A DNA stretch of 64,000 nt from Pedococcus aerophilus (GTDB lineage Bacteria > Actinomycetota > Actinomycetes > Actinomycetales > Dermatophilaceae). Location: NCBI RefSeq assembly GCF_039532215.1, contig NZ_BAAARN010000003.1, positions 388,485 through 452,484 of the forward strand, given 5' to 3'. The notes under the pieces are model-generated. The model worked only from the letters and a program-made list of their open reading frames with translations. It did not search any database and was not told the DNA's origin. The position numbers were made by a program, and so were the translations under genes. Position 1 is the first letter of the stretch; every line of letters begins with the position of its first letter. This document shows positions 16,933 to 25,588 of this stretch, piece by piece.

Positions 16933-17232
16933 ATGAGCATGAGCGATGCGCACCCGGGCTACCACTCCGAGAAGGCCAGCCACCTCAAGCGGCTGCGTCG
17001 CGTCGAAGGTCAGGTCCGCGGGTTGCAGCGGATGGTCGAGGAGGACCAGTACTGCATCGACATCCTCACCCAGGTGTCGGCGGCCACCAAGGCGCTGCAG
17101 TCGTTCTCGCTCGAGCTGCTCGAGGAGCACCTGTCGCACTGCGTCGTCGACGCCGCCCGCAAGGGCGGGCCCGAGGCGCAGGAGAAGGTGCGCGAAGCCT
17201 CGGACGCCATCGCCCGCCTCGTCCGTTCCTGA
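16933..17232 (+). CDS. csoR: Copper-sensing repressor CsoR
   Basis: A 99-residue all-helical repressor of the CsoR/RcnR family. The copper(I) ligands are visible as C41, H66 and C70 (the Cys...His-x3-Cys pattern). The conserved HLKRLRRVEGQVRGL is near residues 17-31. Apo-CsoR binds the operator upstream and releases it when copper binds, inducing the downstream copper genes. ATG 16933 is preferred over ATG 16921 because the latter lies inside the operator and -10 box. The chaperone gene follows 62 bases later. Confidence 0.93.
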   Translation: MSMSDAHPGYHSEKASHLKRLRRVEGQVRGLQRMVEEDQYCIDILTQVSAATKALQSFSLELLEEHLSHCVVDAARKGGPEAQEKVREASDAIARLVRS

Positions 17233-17294
17233 CGGCCCCACAGCGGCCCGCCCCGAACCCCACGTCCCAGCCAGCCCAACCACAGGAGCACCCC

Positions 17295-17513
17295 ATGAGC
17301 ACCCAGACCTTCGACGTCGTCGGCATGACCTGCGGCCACTGCGCCAGCGCCGTCACCGAGGAGCTCAAGGCCCTCGACGGCGTCAGCGACGTGCAGGTCG
17401 ACCTCGTCGCGGGCGGCACCTCTGCCGTCACCGTCGCGGCCGACCGCGAGCTCACCCCGGCTGAGGTGACGTCCGCGCTCGACGAGGCGGGCGACTACAG
17501 CCTGGCCACGTGA
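17295..17513 (+). CDS. copZ: Copper chaperone CopZ
   Basis: A 72-residue heavy-metal-associated domain with the copper site MTCGHC (Cys13 and Cys16). It carries copper(I) in the cytoplasm to the exporter CopA. The start is preceded by AGGAGC at good spacing. Its stop overlaps the GTG of the next gene (GTGA). Short length and single domain match the family. Confidence 0.93.
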   Translation: MSTQTFDVVGMTCGHCASAVTEELKALDGVSDVQVDLVAGGTSAVTVAADRELTPAEVTSALDEAGDYSLAT

Positions 17514-18460
17514 ACACCGCGACCCGCGTCGGCGCGTTCGGCGCGGGTCTGGTCGTCGCCTTCGGCGCAGCCCTGGGAGCGGGCCGGCTCGTCGGCCCGC
17601 TCGATACGGTGGCTGCCCCGGCACCCCACACGGAGATGTCCACGGACGGCCACCCCGCCGATCCGGGCGGCCACGCCTCTGAGGGCGACCAGCACACCGA
17701 CACCCACCAGGACCCCGGCGGCGGCACCTCGGCCACGCCCGCCGGGTTGAGCTCGACGGACCAGGGGTACCGGCTCGTCCCTGGCGCCACGACCCTCGCT
17801 GCGTCGAAGGCTGCCCGCGTCACCTTCCAGGTCCTCGGCCCGGATGGTCGCCCGGTCACGGGTTTCACCACCGCCCATGAGAAGAAGCTGCACCTCGTCG
17901 TCGTGCGCCGCGACCTGTCCGGCTTCCAGCACGTGCACCCCACCATGGCCGCCGACGGCACCTGGTCGGTCAGCCTCGACCTGGGCCGACCCGGGCAGTG
18001 GCGCATGTTCGCCGACTTCGACCCCGACGGCGACACGGAGGGCCTCGTGCTCGGCACCGACCTCGCCGTCCCCGGCGACTACTCTCCCGTCGCCCTCCCC
18101 GCACCTGCGCGCACCACCACGGCGGACCGGTATGCCGTGCAGCTCACCGGGTCGCTCGACCCGGCGACGGCCCAGCGGCTCGACCTCGCCGTCTCGGACG
18201 ACAGCGGTCGCCCCGTCGACCTCGAGCCCTACCTCGGCGCCGACGGTCACCTCGTGGTCCTGCGTGAGGGCGACCTCGCCTACGCGCACGCCCACCCCGT
18301 CCACGCGACGACCGTTGGGGACTCGGCATCCGGGGCCACGGTCGGTTTCCGGGTGGAGCCACCCGGCCCCGGCCGCTACCGGGCCTTCCTCGACTTCAAG
18401 GTCGCCGGAACCGTCCACACCGCGGCGTTCACCCTCGACGCCGCCGGAGGCACGCCATGA
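17510..18460 (+). CDS. His-rich exported/membrane-anchored protein of the copper operon
   Basis: A 316-residue protein of unassigned function. An N-terminal membrane anchor or signal lies at about residues 7-28. It is followed by a histidine- and acid-rich stretch (about 38-72) and beta-rich domains with repeated His pairs (FQHVHP near 143, [10 protein letters not shown] near 264). It sits between copZ and copA with overlaps at both ends (GTGA and ATGA), so it is made together with them. Outer-face copper binding is a reasonable inference; there are no Cys or Met clusters. Related proteins occur in actinobacterial copper operons as far as I recall. Confidence 0.75.
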   Translation: MNTATRVGAFGAGLVVAFGAALGAGRLVGPLDTVAAPAPHTEMSTDGHPADPGGHASEGDQHTDTHQDPGGGTSATPAGLSSTDQGYRLVPGATTLAASKAARVTFQVLGPDGRPVTGFTTAHEKKLHLVVVRRDLSGFQHVHPTMAADGTWSVSLDLGRPGQWRMFADFDPDGDTEGLVLGTDLAVPGDYSPVALPAPARTTTADRYAVQLTGSLDPATAQRLDLAVSDDSGRPVDLEPYLGADGHLVVLREGDLAYAHAHPVHATTVGDSASGATVGFRVEPPGPGRYRAFLDFKVAGTVHTAAFTLDAAGGTP

Positions 18461-20763
18461 CCCACACGACGAGCACGAGCACCACGGCCTCCACGACCCG
18501 CTCCGAGGACAGCGCCCCCACCAGCGCCGTCGAGCTGGTCATCGGCGGCATGACGTGCGCGTCCTGCGCGACGCGGATCGAGAAGAAGCTCAACAAGATC
18601 GACGGCGTCACGGCCACGGTCAACTACAGCACCGAGAAGGCAAAGGTCACCTTCCCCGACACGGTCACCGCCGCCGACCTCGTGGCGACCGTCGAGAAGA
18701 CGGGCTATACCGCCGAGCTCCCTCCTGAGCCGGACCCGGCCGGCGACGGTGACGGCGCGCCATACGTCGAGGTGGACCCCACCGCGGCACTGCGGCAGCG
18801 GCTCCTCGTGTCGGTACTGCTCGCGGTCCCGGTCGTCGCGATGGCGATGGTGCCGGCGTGGCAGTTCCGCTACTGGCAGTGGGCGTCCCTCGTCCTGGCC
18901 GCACCCGTCGTGGTGTGGGGCGGGCTGCCGTTCCACCGCGCGGCGTGGACCAACCTGCGCCACGGCCAGACCACGATGGACACCCTCGTGTCGGTCGGGA
19001 CCATCGCGGCATTCGGCTGGTCGCTCTACGCCCTGTTCCTCGGCACGGCCGGCGAGCCCGGCATGACGCACCCGTTCTCCTTCACCATCGAACGCACCGA
19101 CGGCGCGGGCAACATCTACCTCGAGGCCGCTGCGGGCGTGACGGCGTTCCTGCTCGCCGGACGGTATGCCGAGGCGCGCGCCAAGCGTCGCTCGGGTGCT
19201 GCGCTGCGGGCACTGCTCGAGATGGGCGCCAAGGAGGTCTCGGTGCTCCGCGGCGAGGGTGCGGCTGCCACCGAGGTGCGCGTGCCCGTGTCGGAGCTCG
19301 TGGTGGGGACGCGGTTCGTCGTGCGCCCCGGCGAGAAGATCGCCACCGACGGCGAGGTCGAGGACGGCACGTCAGCGGTCGACGCGTCGATGGTCACGGG
19401 CGAGTCCGTGCCCGTCGAGGTCGGTCCGGGCAGCCGCGTCGTCGGCGCCACCGTCAACGCAGGCGGCCGGCTCGTCGTCCGCGCCACGCGGGTCGGTGCC
19501 GACACCCAGCTCGCGCAGATGGCCCGGCTCGTCGAGGACGCCCAGAACGGCAAGGCCCAGGTGCAGCGGCTCGCGGACCGGGTGTCCGGGGTGTTCGTGC
19601 CCGTCGTCATCGCCCTGGCTGTCGCGACCCTCGGGTTCTGGGTCGGTGCCGGCGGTGGGTGGACCGCCGCCTTCACGGCCGCGGTGGCCGTCCTCATCAT
19701 CGCCTGCCCCTGTGCCCTCGGGCTGGCGACGCCGACCGCTCTCATGGTCGGCACGGGCCGCGGGGCCCAGCTCGGCATCCTCATCAAGGGACCCGAGGTG
19801 CTGGAGTCCACCCGTCGCGTCGACACCGTCGTGCTCGACAAGACGGGGACCGTGACCACCGGACGCATGACGCTCGACGAGGTCGTCCCCGCGGCCGGTG
19901 AGGACGCAGCCGAGGTGCTGCGCCTCGCCGGGGCGCTGGAGGACGCCTCCGAGCACCCGGTGGCCCGAGCGGTGGCTGCCGCGGCCCGCGAGGCCCTCGA
20001 CCAGGCTGGCACGCTGCCCGGCGTCGAGGACTTCGCCAACGAGCAGGGGCTCGGCGTCCGCGGTCAGGTCGAGGGGCGCGTCGTGCTGGTCGGGCGACCC
20101 CGGCTGCTGGCCGACTGGTCGGTGACGGTGCCGGACGAGCTCACCGCCGCCATGGCCTCGGCGCAGTCGCGTGGCGCCACGGCCGTGGTCGTCGCCTGGG
20201 ACGGGCGCGCCCGCGGAGTCGTCACCGTCGCCGACACGGTCAAGGACGGGTCGGCCGAGGCCGTGGCCGAGCTGCGTCGCCTGGGCCTCACCCCGGTGCT
20301 GCTCACCGGCGACAACGAGGGCGCTGCCCGTCACGTCGCCGGCCTGGTCGGCATCGACGACGTCCACGCCGAGGTGCTGCCGCAGGACAAGGTCGACGTC
20401 GTGAAGGCGTTGCAGGACAGGGGTCGAGTGGTGGCGATGGTCGGGGACGGCGTGAACGACGCCGCCGCGCTGGCGCAGGCCGACCTGGGTCTCGCCATGG
20501 GTACCGGCACCGACGTGGCGATCGAGGCCAGCGACCTGACCCTCGTGCGCGGCGACCTGCGGGTGGCCGCCGACGCGATCCGCCTGGCCCGACGGACGCT
20601 GTCGACGATCCGCGGCAACCTGTTCTGGGCGTTCGCCTACAACGTCGCCGCGATCCCGCTCGCTGCGGCGGGACTGCTCAGCCCGATGCTCGCGGGCGGC
20701 GCGATGGCTCTGTCGTCGGTGTTCGTCGTGACGAACAGCCTGCGGCTGCGCACCTTCCGCTGA
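18457..20763 (+). CDS. copA: Copper(I)-exporting P1B-type ATPase
   Basis: A 768-residue P-type ATPase. The N-terminal metal-binding domain has GMTCASC (Cys34, Cys37). The membrane metal site is CPC at 417-419, the phosphorylated Asp is in DKTGT (461-465), and the hinge GDGVND is at 663-668. About eight membrane spans are apparent. It pumps copper(I) out using ATP. The first 24 residues are Ser/Thr-rich and probably disordered. The ATG overlaps the preceding stop (ATGA). It is controlled by CsoR as the last gene of the operon. Confidence 0.95.
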   Translation: MTHTTSTSTTASTTRSEDSAPTSAVELVIGGMTCASCATRIEKKLNKIDGVTATVNYSTEKAKVTFPDTVTAADLVATVEKTGYTAELPPEPDPAGDGDGAPYVEVDPTAALRQRLLVSVLLAVPVVAMAMVPAWQFRYWQWASLVLAAPVVVWGGLPFHRAAWTNLRHGQTTMDTLVSVGTIAAFGWSLYALFLGTAGEPGMTHPFSFTIERTDGAGNIYLEAAAGVTAFLLAGRYAEARAKRRSGAALRALLEMGAKEVSVLRGEGAAATEVRVPVSELVVGTRFVVRPGEKIATDGEVEDGTSAVDASMVTGESVPVEVGPGSRVVGATVNAGGRLVVRATRVGADTQLAQMARLVEDAQNGKAQVQRLADRVSGVFVPVVIALAVATLGFWVGAGGGWTAAFTAAVAVLIIACPCALGLATPTALMVGTGRGAQLGILIKGPEVLESTRRVDTVVLDKTGTVTTGRMTLDEVVPAAGEDAAEVLRLAGALEDASEHPVARAVAAAAREALDQAGTLPGVEDFANEQGLGVRGQVEGRVVLVGRPRLLADWSVTVPDELTAAMASAQSRGATAVVVAWDGRARGVVTVADTVKDGSAEAVAELRRLGLTPVLLTGDNEGAARHVAGLVGIDDVHAEVLPQDKVDVVKALQDRGRVVAMVGDGVNDAAALAQADLGLAMGTGTDVAIEASDLTLVRGDLRVAADAIRLARRTLSTIRGNLFWAFAYNVAAIPLAAAGLLSPMLAGGAMALSSVFVVTNSLRLRTFR

Positions 20764-20766
20764 CCA

Positions 20767-20784
20767 CCCCGCCGCTCAGCGGGG
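20767..20784. terminator. Hairpin between convergent copA and zinc-finger gene
   Basis: CCCCGC and GCGGGG pair around a 6-base loop. The hairpin lies in the 12-base gap and over the stop codon of the convergent gene, so it could serve both directions. Confidence 0.4.
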
Positions 20785-21138
20785 GCAGGCGGCGTGGGCG
20801 ACGCAGGTGCGCGCCGTCGGCCGCGCCTCCAACCGTCCGGCCGGTATGGCGTCGCCGCACCGCTCGCACACGCCGTACGTCCCGTCGTCGAGGCGGGCCT
20901 CCGCGGCAGTGATCTCCCGCAGGTGGGCCACCGCCGATGAGGCGAGCGCGCTGGTCTGGGCGCGCTCGAAGGCGATCGTGGCGCCCTCCGGGTCGTGCTC
21001 GTCGTCGGCGTTCGAGTCCTGCGACGCCTCGACGATGAGCGCGACATCTGCCTCGAGGTCGCCGAGCCGCGCCAGGGTGGTGGCCCGGTCGGCGGCGAGC
21101 AGCTCGCGGGCGCGGGCGGCCACGGGGTCGGAGGTCAT
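20776..21138 (-). CDS. DksA/TraR-type zinc-finger protein
   Basis: A 120-residue protein. A coiled-coil N-terminal two-thirds leads to the zinc finger CERCGDAIPAGRLEARP followed by TC about 20 residues on, with His or Cys completing the site (residues about 92-118). Proteins of this group bind RNA polymerase through the secondary channel; the actinobacterial short forms are mostly uncharacterised. The ATG is 6 bases after TAGGCT, so the mRNA is probably leaderless. It is convergent with copA. Confidence 0.8.
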   Translation of the reverse strand: MTSDPVAARARELLAADRATTLARLGDLEADVALIVEASQDSNADDEHDPEGATIAFERAQTSALASSAVAHLREITAAEARLDDGTYGVCERCGDAIPAGRLEARPTARTCVAHAACPR

Positions 21139-21144
21139 CGCCCC

Positions 21145-21150
21145 AGCCTA
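21145..21150 (-). promoter_or_regulatory. -10 box of leaderless zinc-finger gene
   Basis: On the minus strand TAGGCT is followed by 6 bases and the ATG at 21138. Confidence 0.5.
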
Positions 21151-21173
21151 GGAACGTGGTCCGACACCAGCTG

Positions 21174-22319
21174 TCAGGCGGTGAGGGCGGTGCGGCGGCT
21201 CAACGACCAGGCCAGCATCGACAGGCCACCGACCGGGATCTCCATCCCGAACGTGAACGCCCGGTAGAGCAGCACCCCGGCGGCCGACATCGTCGGATCC
21301 ACCCCGAGGGCCACGAGCACCCCTGCCATGCCGACCTCCACGAGACCGGTTGCGCCCGGCGTGATCACGACCATCGACAGGATCCGCTCGACCGCGAACG
21401 CCGCCAGCACCACGGCCGGGCTCACCCACGAGCCGAGCACCCGCAGCGAGAGCCAGAGGAGCACCGCCTGCAGCGCGGCATACGCGATCTTGCCCAAGGC
21501 CATCCGCCACCACCCCGAGGCGATCAGCGCCGCGCTGTCGCGGCGGAACGCCGCAGCTCGCGCCGCATACCCCTCGGCCGGGGGGCGCACGAAGCGCACC
21601 CGACTGGCGATGCGATCGGCAAGGCGGCCGAGGAAGGTCACCGTCCGGTCATCCCGCGCCAGGAACCAGAGGACGACCACGACCGCGGTGAGCAGGCCGA
21701 GCCCGACGTAGGCCGCGGTGCCCACTGCTCCGCCGGCCTCGACCCCGGCGGCGGCGAGCCAGAGGAGCGCGACCCCCGGGAGGGCCAGCTTGAGGGTGGT
21801 GTCGAAGAGGTTCGTCACGAGGGCCCAGCGGGCGAAGGCCGGCGAGGCGAAGCCCCAGGAGCGCGCCATCCGCCAGTTCGCGACGGTGCCGGCGGCGCCG
21901 CCGAGGGGCAGGAGGTTGGAGACGAAGCTCCCGGTGAGGTTGAGCAGCAGCGCCCGGCGGTGCGACAGGCCGGGCAGCGCGGCGGTGAGGGCCGGGGTGT
22001 GCGCCCAGAGTCCGGCGAGCCACACGAGCGTGAGCAGCAGCAGGTGGGCCACCGACAGCGAGGCGAGGGCGTGCGCGATGTCGTCCCACTGGGCACCGGC
22101 GACCCTCGGCAGGGCGAGCGCGAGGATGCCGGTCGCCAGGGCACCGGAGACGAGCAGCTTGGCGGCCCTCCTCCCGCCGCGACCGCCCCCCGGCGCGCGG
22201 CGGGCGGCCTGGTCCCGCGCGGTCGGACGCCGCAGTGGTGCGGTCGTCGCCGGCGGCGGGAGCAGTCCGAGGTGGAGGGCCATGGCTGGACTCTGGCGGC
22301 CGGGAGCGGGGTGACGCAT
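21174..22319 (-). CDS. Lysylphosphatidylglycerol-synthase-like integral membrane protein
   Basis: A 381-residue protein with about eight membrane spans. It matches the flippase-like LPG_synthase_TM family (once UPF0104), with family-like segments NLTGSFVSNLLPLGGAAGTV near residues 128-147 and ITPGATGLVEVGMAG near 320-334. It has no catalytic aminoacyl-transferase domain, so lipid translocation or a related membrane role is the best guess. Start 22319 is uncertain: M13 (22283) is an alternative, and the first 50 residues are Arg/Pro-rich and cytoplasmic. Confidence 0.78.
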   Translation of the reverse strand: MRHPAPGRQSPAMALHLGLLPPPATTAPLRRPTARDQAARRAPGGGRGGRRAAKLLVSGALATGILALALPRVAGAQWDDIAHALASLSVAHLLLLTLVWLAGLWAHTPALTAALPGLSHRRALLLNLTGSFVSNLLPLGGAAGTVANWRMARSWGFASPAFARWALVTNLFDTTLKLALPGVALLWLAAAGVEAGGAVGTAAYVGLGLLTAVVVVLWFLARDDRTVTFLGRLADRIASRVRFVRPPAEGYAARAAAFRRDSAALIASGWWRMALGKIAYAALQAVLLWLSLRVLGSWVSPAVVLAAFAVERILSMVVITPGATGLVEVGMAGVLVALGVDPTMSAAGVLLYRAFTFGMEIPVGGLSMLAWSLSRRTALTA

Positions 22320-22360
22320 CGGGGCTCGTACCCAGATCGACCCCCACTGTGACCAGTCAC

Positions 22361-22378
22361 CTCAGGGTCGACCCTGAG
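22361..22378. repeat. 18-base perfect palindrome upstream of the membrane-protein gene
   Basis: CTCAGGGTC-GACCCTGAG lies 42 bases upstream of the membrane-protein start. A near-palindrome GTGACCAGTCAC (22349-22360) is directly beside it. It could be an operator for that gene or a terminator for the UBP gene that ends at 22452 on the same strand. Confidence 0.5.
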
Positions 22379-22413
22379 CAGGCAGGGGGTGGGAGAGCTT
22401 CGGCGTCAACCGG

Positions 22414-22449
22414 GGTCGGCCGGGTCGGCCGGGTCGGCCGGGTCGGCCG
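22414..22449. repeat. Four perfect copies of a 9-base repeat
   Basis: GGTCGGCCG is repeated four times without a mismatch, ending two bases beyond the stop codon of the UBP zinc-finger gene (minus strand, stop at 22452-22454). Confidence 0.9.
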
Positions 22450-22451
22450 AA

Positions 22452-22817
22452 CTAGTGGACGTGGTCGGCCCAGTCCGCAGGCACCGCGCCGGCGGGACCC
22501 GGGACGGGCTGGTCGAGCGGGTGGTGCTGGGGGTCGGCGAGCGCGGGGCCGGTGAACCCCGAGCCGGAGCGGAAGTCCCAGAACCAGTCCTCGCCGGGCT
22601 CGAACGACCGGATCACGGGGTGGCCGGTGTCCTCGAAGTGGTGGCTCGCGTGCTGGCTGGGCGAGCTGTCGCAGCACCCGATGTGGCCGCAGGCTGCGCA
22701 CCGGCGCAGGTGCACCCACCAGCCACCAGAGGCCAGGCACTCGACGCAGCCGGTGCCGCTCGGCGTCGCGGCGGCGTCGATCCCGTCGGCGGACGACTCG
22801 TCGGGAGTGGGTGCCAT
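22452..22817 (-). CDS. UBP-type zinc-finger protein
   Basis: A 121-residue protein from ATG 22817, chosen because GGAGG precedes it by 6 bases. It carries a UBP-type zinc finger: C-x2-C at CVECL, then CAACGHIGCCDS, and HASHHFEDTGHPVIRSF with the histidine ligands. The eukaryotic version binds ubiquitin tails. Actinobacterial versions are short stand-alone proteins of unknown partner. A tandem repeat abuts its stop codon. Confidence 0.85.
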   Translation of the reverse strand: MAPTPDESSADGIDAAATPSGTGCVECLASGGWWVHLRRCAACGHIGCCDSSPSQHASHHFEDTGHPVIRSFEPGEDWFWDFRSGSGFTGPALADPQHHPLDQPVPGPAGAVPADWADHVH

Positions 22818-22917
22818 GGTCGACCTCCGGGCGGAGAGGGTGAGTCGCGCTCGCGACCCTCCGGTCACGCTACTGCGCCCGCGCGTCCCCGGCAGGGCGA
22901 TCGGGTCGCGGACGACC

Positions 22918-22923
22918 TAGCGT
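22918..22923 (+). promoter_or_regulatory. -10 box of leaderless DUF427 gene
   Basis: TAGCGT is followed by 6 bases and then the ATG at 22930. No ribosome site is seen. Confidence 0.55.
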
Positions 22924-22929
22924 GGGGAC

Positions 22930-23439
22930 ATGGCGATGTTCAGCGGTCACCCGAAGCCCGATCCGGTCGGCCCCGGGCAGGAGTCCGTCTGGTCCTACCC
23001 CCGGCCCCCGCGCGTCGAGCAGTCCTCCGACTCCGTCGAGGTGTGGGTCGGCGGCGAGCGCATCGCCCTGACGACGCGTTCCTGGCGGGTCCTGGAGACC
23101 AGCCACCCGCCGACCTACTACCTGCCGCGCGAGGCGTTCGTCGACGGCGCGCTGCGCCCTGCCGACGGTTCGTCGTACTGCGAGTGGAAGGGCATGGCCT
23201 CCTACCTCGACCTCGTCGGCGGTGGACGGGTCGCACCCCGCGCCGGCTGGTTCTACGCCGAGCCCACCCGTGGGTTCGAGGTGATCGCGGGTGCCGTCGC
23301 CGTGATGCCCGCCGCGGTCGACCGCTGCGTCGTGAACGACGAGGTGGTCCGACCGCAGGAGGGCGGCTTCTACGGCGGCTGGATCACCGACCGCGTCGTC
23401 GGCCCGTTCAAGGGGATCCCGGGCAGCTGGGGCTGGTGA
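22930..23439 (+). CDS. DUF427 domain protein
   Basis: A 169-residue protein matching the DUF427 fold. Family-like patterns are YLPREAF (about residues 64-70), SSYCEWKG (about 81-88) and AVAVMPAAVDRCVVNDEVV. The function is unknown; the family is a small beta-barrel. It stands alone, with opposite-strand genes on both sides, and its transcript looks leaderless. Confidence 0.85.
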   Translation: MAMFSGHPKPDPVGPGQESVWSYPRPPRVEQSSDSVEVWVGGERIALTTRSWRVLETSHPPTYYLPREAFVDGALRPADGSSYCEWKGMASYLDLVGGGRVAPRAGWFYAEPTRGFEVIAGAVAVMPAAVDRCVVNDEVVRPQEGGFYGGWITDRVVGPFKGIPGSWGW

Positions 23440-23469
23440 CCACCCGGGCGTGACCGCGGCCCGGTGACG

Positions 23470-24453
23470 TCAGTCCGTCGCCGCCCGCAGCCGGTCCAGC
23501 TCCGCCTGGGCCGTATGGCGCGCGGCCTCCGCGGCCTTGCGCGCCCGGACCGCGTCGGTCACCGCCTCAAGGGCCCGCTCGTCGGCCTCGCGGGCCTTGG
23601 CCAGCTGGCGCTCCACGACGGCGATGCGGTCACGGGTGTCGTCGGCGTGCTCCCTCGCCGAGGCGACGGCCTGTTCTGCCTTGGCGTGAGCCTTCGTCGC
23701 GGCCTCGAGCTCGGCCTCGGCATGAGCGAGCTGCTCCTGTGCGGTGGGCCCGGCGTCGTCAGCGGCGTCGGACTCGGTGGCGTCGTCCGTCGGGTCCGTG
23801 GCGTCGCCCCGGCGCGGCCCGTCGGCACCGGTGGTGCTGCTCGGGCCGGCGCCCGCTCCGGACGCGGGACCGCCGTCCCGGACCACCGAGAGGATGGAGC
23901 CCGACGACGTCCGCACGACCGCCTCAGAGAGGTCGACCTCGCCGAAACCGCTGTAGGACAACGCCCTCGTGAGCTGCCCGGACGTCACCGCGGCCGAGGC
24001 GTCCTCGTCCGCGAGCGCCGCGATGACCGTGCCGCGTACGTCGTCCTGCGCCGAGGGCGACAGAGCCCGACCTGCGTCGGCGACCACCGCGGTCGCTGCG
24101 GCGACGACCTCGGCCACGACCCGGTCACGTTCGGGGCGCAGCGACGTCAGGGTCGCGGTGTCGAGGCGGCCCTGGGCACCGCGCATCCGGACCCCCAGGG
24201 CGACGAGCTCCTCGACGAGGTCCGGCTCCTCACGGGCGAGCAGGTTCACCGCCCACGCAGCCATGCTCGGTTTGCGCAGGGCACCGATCGCCTTCGCCCC
24301 GGCGGCGTCGCCGTCGGCCTTCGCCCTGGCGACACGGTCCTTGCGGACCGCCATGAAGTCGGTGGGGCTGGCACCGTAGACCGCGCGCAGCGCCTCTGCG
24401 AGGTGGGCAGAGGCCGCCTCGCTGAGGTCGTCGGTCGGGGGCGGGTCGGGCAC
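23470..24453 (-). CDS. Predicted coiled-coil protein, function unknown
   Basis: A 327-residue acidic, alanine-rich protein. The first 190 residues form a helical domain (ALRAVYGASPTDFMAVRKDRV, KPSMAAWAVNLLAREEPDLVEE). A variable linker (about 195-225) and a heptad-rich coiled coil (about 230-320: QEQLAHAEAELEAATKAHA...) follow. It has no signal or membrane span. The conserved N-terminal half suggests a defined actinobacterial family, which I cannot name. GTG 24453 is supported by TAGCGT 6 bases upstream. Confidence 0.75.
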   Translation of the reverse strand: MPDPPPTDDLSEAASAHLAEALRAVYGASPTDFMAVRKDRVARAKADGDAAGAKAIGALRKPSMAAWAVNLLAREEPDLVEELVALGVRMRGAQGRLDTATLTSLRPERDRVVAEVVAAATAVVADAGRALSPSAQDDVRGTVIAALADEDASAAVTSGQLTRALSYSGFGEVDLSEAVVRTSSGSILSVVRDGGPASGAGAGPSSTTGADGPRRGDATDPTDDATESDAADDAGPTAQEQLAHAEAELEAATKAHAKAEQAVASAREHADDTRDRIAVVERQLAKAREADERALEAVTDAVRARKAAEAARHTAQAELDRLRAATD

Positions 24454-24459
24454 ACGGCG

Positions 24460-24465
24460 ACGCTA
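24460..24465 (-). promoter_or_regulatory. -10 box of leaderless coiled-coil gene
   Basis: On the minus strand TAGCGT is followed by 6 bases and GTG at 24453. Confidence 0.55.
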
Positions 24466-24570
24466 CGGCATACCCCTGCGCCCCGCGGTGACCGATGACT
24501 TCTGGTGGCGGCCCGGGTCAAATGGACAGGAGCGGGCACCCGGCCCGCCCACCGGAGCGAGGAGCCCGTC

Positions 24571-25041
24571 ATGCCCCGTACCTATCCGTGCCTGTGGTTC
24601 GACACCGATGCCCAGCCGGCGGCCGAGTTCTACACCTCGCTGTTCCCCAACTCGAGGATCGGCACCATCTCGCACTACCCGGCCGGCTCGGGTGACCGCG
24701 AGGGGCAGGTGCTGACGGTGGCGTTCGAGCTGGACGGAGCCCCATACCTCGCGCTGAACGGCGGTCCAGAGTTCACCTTCGACGAGGCCATCTCCATCAC
24801 GATCGACGTCAAGGACCAGGCCGAGCTCGACCACTACTGGGACGCACTCGTCGCAGACGGCGGCCAGGAGAGCATGTGCGGTTGGCTCAAGGACCGGTTC
24901 GGGTTGTCGTGGCAGGTCGTCCCGGAGAACTGGGACGAGATCGCCAGCGGCGACCCGGAGCGGGCCGCCAAGGTGTTCGGCGCCATGATGACGATGAAGC
25001 GCCTCGACATCGCCGCCCTCGAGGCGGCGGGCAACAGCTGA
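24571..25041 (+). CDS. VOC-family protein (PhnB/3-demethylubiquinone methyltransferase-like fold)
   Basis: A 156-residue protein beginning PRTYPCLWFDTDAQPAAEFY, the usual opening of this VOC branch. The conserved tail DRFGLSWQVVPEN is at about residues 108-120. GAGGAG precedes ATG 24571. Proteins of this group are annotated after a methyltransferase but mostly lack proven activity; metal-dependent isomerase or binding roles are alternatives. Confidence 0.85.
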   Translation: MPRTYPCLWFDTDAQPAAEFYTSLFPNSRIGTISHYPAGSGDREGQVLTVAFELDGAPYLALNGGPEFTFDEAISITIDVKDQAELDHYWDALVADGGQESMCGWLKDRFGLSWQVVPENWDEIASGDPERAAKVFGAMMTMKRLDIAALEAAGNS

Positions 25042-25082
25042 CCGCCGCCACCCGGCGGGCGGCGGCGGTCGGTGGGACAGGG

Positions 25083-25523
25083 CTAGGCGACCCGACCGCG
25101 GCCGAGCTCGCGGGTGATGCCCTCGACGGTCTCGTCGCCGAGCTTCTCGAAGACCCGCTGCATGAGCGGCTCGGCGAGCTTGGCGATGCCGTTGAAGACG
25201 ATGTGCGCGTGGTAGGTCACCTTCGACCCGGAGCCGTCCGGCTTCACCGTGATGTCGTCGGTGGAGGTCGCGGTCTTGTTGGTGCCCTTGAGGACCACGT
25301 GGTCGGGCTCGAGGGTGGTGAGCACGTAGTCGAGCTCGGTCTCGCGGCCGAGGACCTTGGACGTGTTCTTCCACGTCGACCCGACCTGGACCGGGCCGCT
25401 CCCGACGCGCTCGCACTTCACGGTGCCGGGATCCCAGGCGACGGCGTTGGAGAAGTCGCTGAGGTAGGCCACGACTTCCTGGGGAGGGCGGGGGACAGTG
25501 AACTCGCGGATGACGTCGACCAT
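25083..25523 (-). CDS. SRPBCC-family protein
   Basis: A 146-residue START/Bet v1-like fold protein. The opening VIREFTVPRPPQEVVAYLSDF and the last long helix (LAEPLMQRVFEKLGDETVEG) enclose a hydrophobic pocket in this family. It may bind lipids or aromatic ligands; the ligand is unknown. TAGCGT 6 bases before its ATG marks a leaderless start, back to back with the phosphotransferase gene. Confidence 0.85.
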   Translation of the reverse strand: MVDVIREFTVPRPPQEVVAYLSDFSNAVAWDPGTVKCERVGSGPVQVGSTWKNTSKVLGRETELDYVLTTLEPDHVVLKGTNKTATSTDDITVKPDGSGSKVTYHAHIVFNGIAKLAEPLMQRVFEKLGDETVEGITRELGRGRVA

Positions 25524-25529
25524 GCCTCG

Positions 25530-25535
25530 ACGCTA
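25530..25535 (-). promoter_or_regulatory. -10 box of leaderless SRPBCC gene
   Basis: On the minus strand TAGCGT is followed by 6 bases and ATG at 25523. Confidence 0.55.
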
Positions 25536-25575
25536 ACCCGGATGAAACCCCGGTGCCCTGTCGAAGCCTCGCGGC

Positions 25576-25581
25576 TAGCGT
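25576..25581 (+). promoter_or_regulatory. -10 box of leaderless phosphotransferase gene
   Basis: TAGCGT is followed by 7 bases and GTG at 25589. With the box at 25530-25535 it forms a compact divergent promoter. Confidence 0.5.
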
Positions 25582-25588
25582 GGCGCAG

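Noticed and set aside
22361-22449. Possible CRISPR-like or attachment-site structure from palindrome plus repeats
   Set aside because: The repeats are 9 bases with no spacers, and there are no cas, integrase or phage genes nearby.
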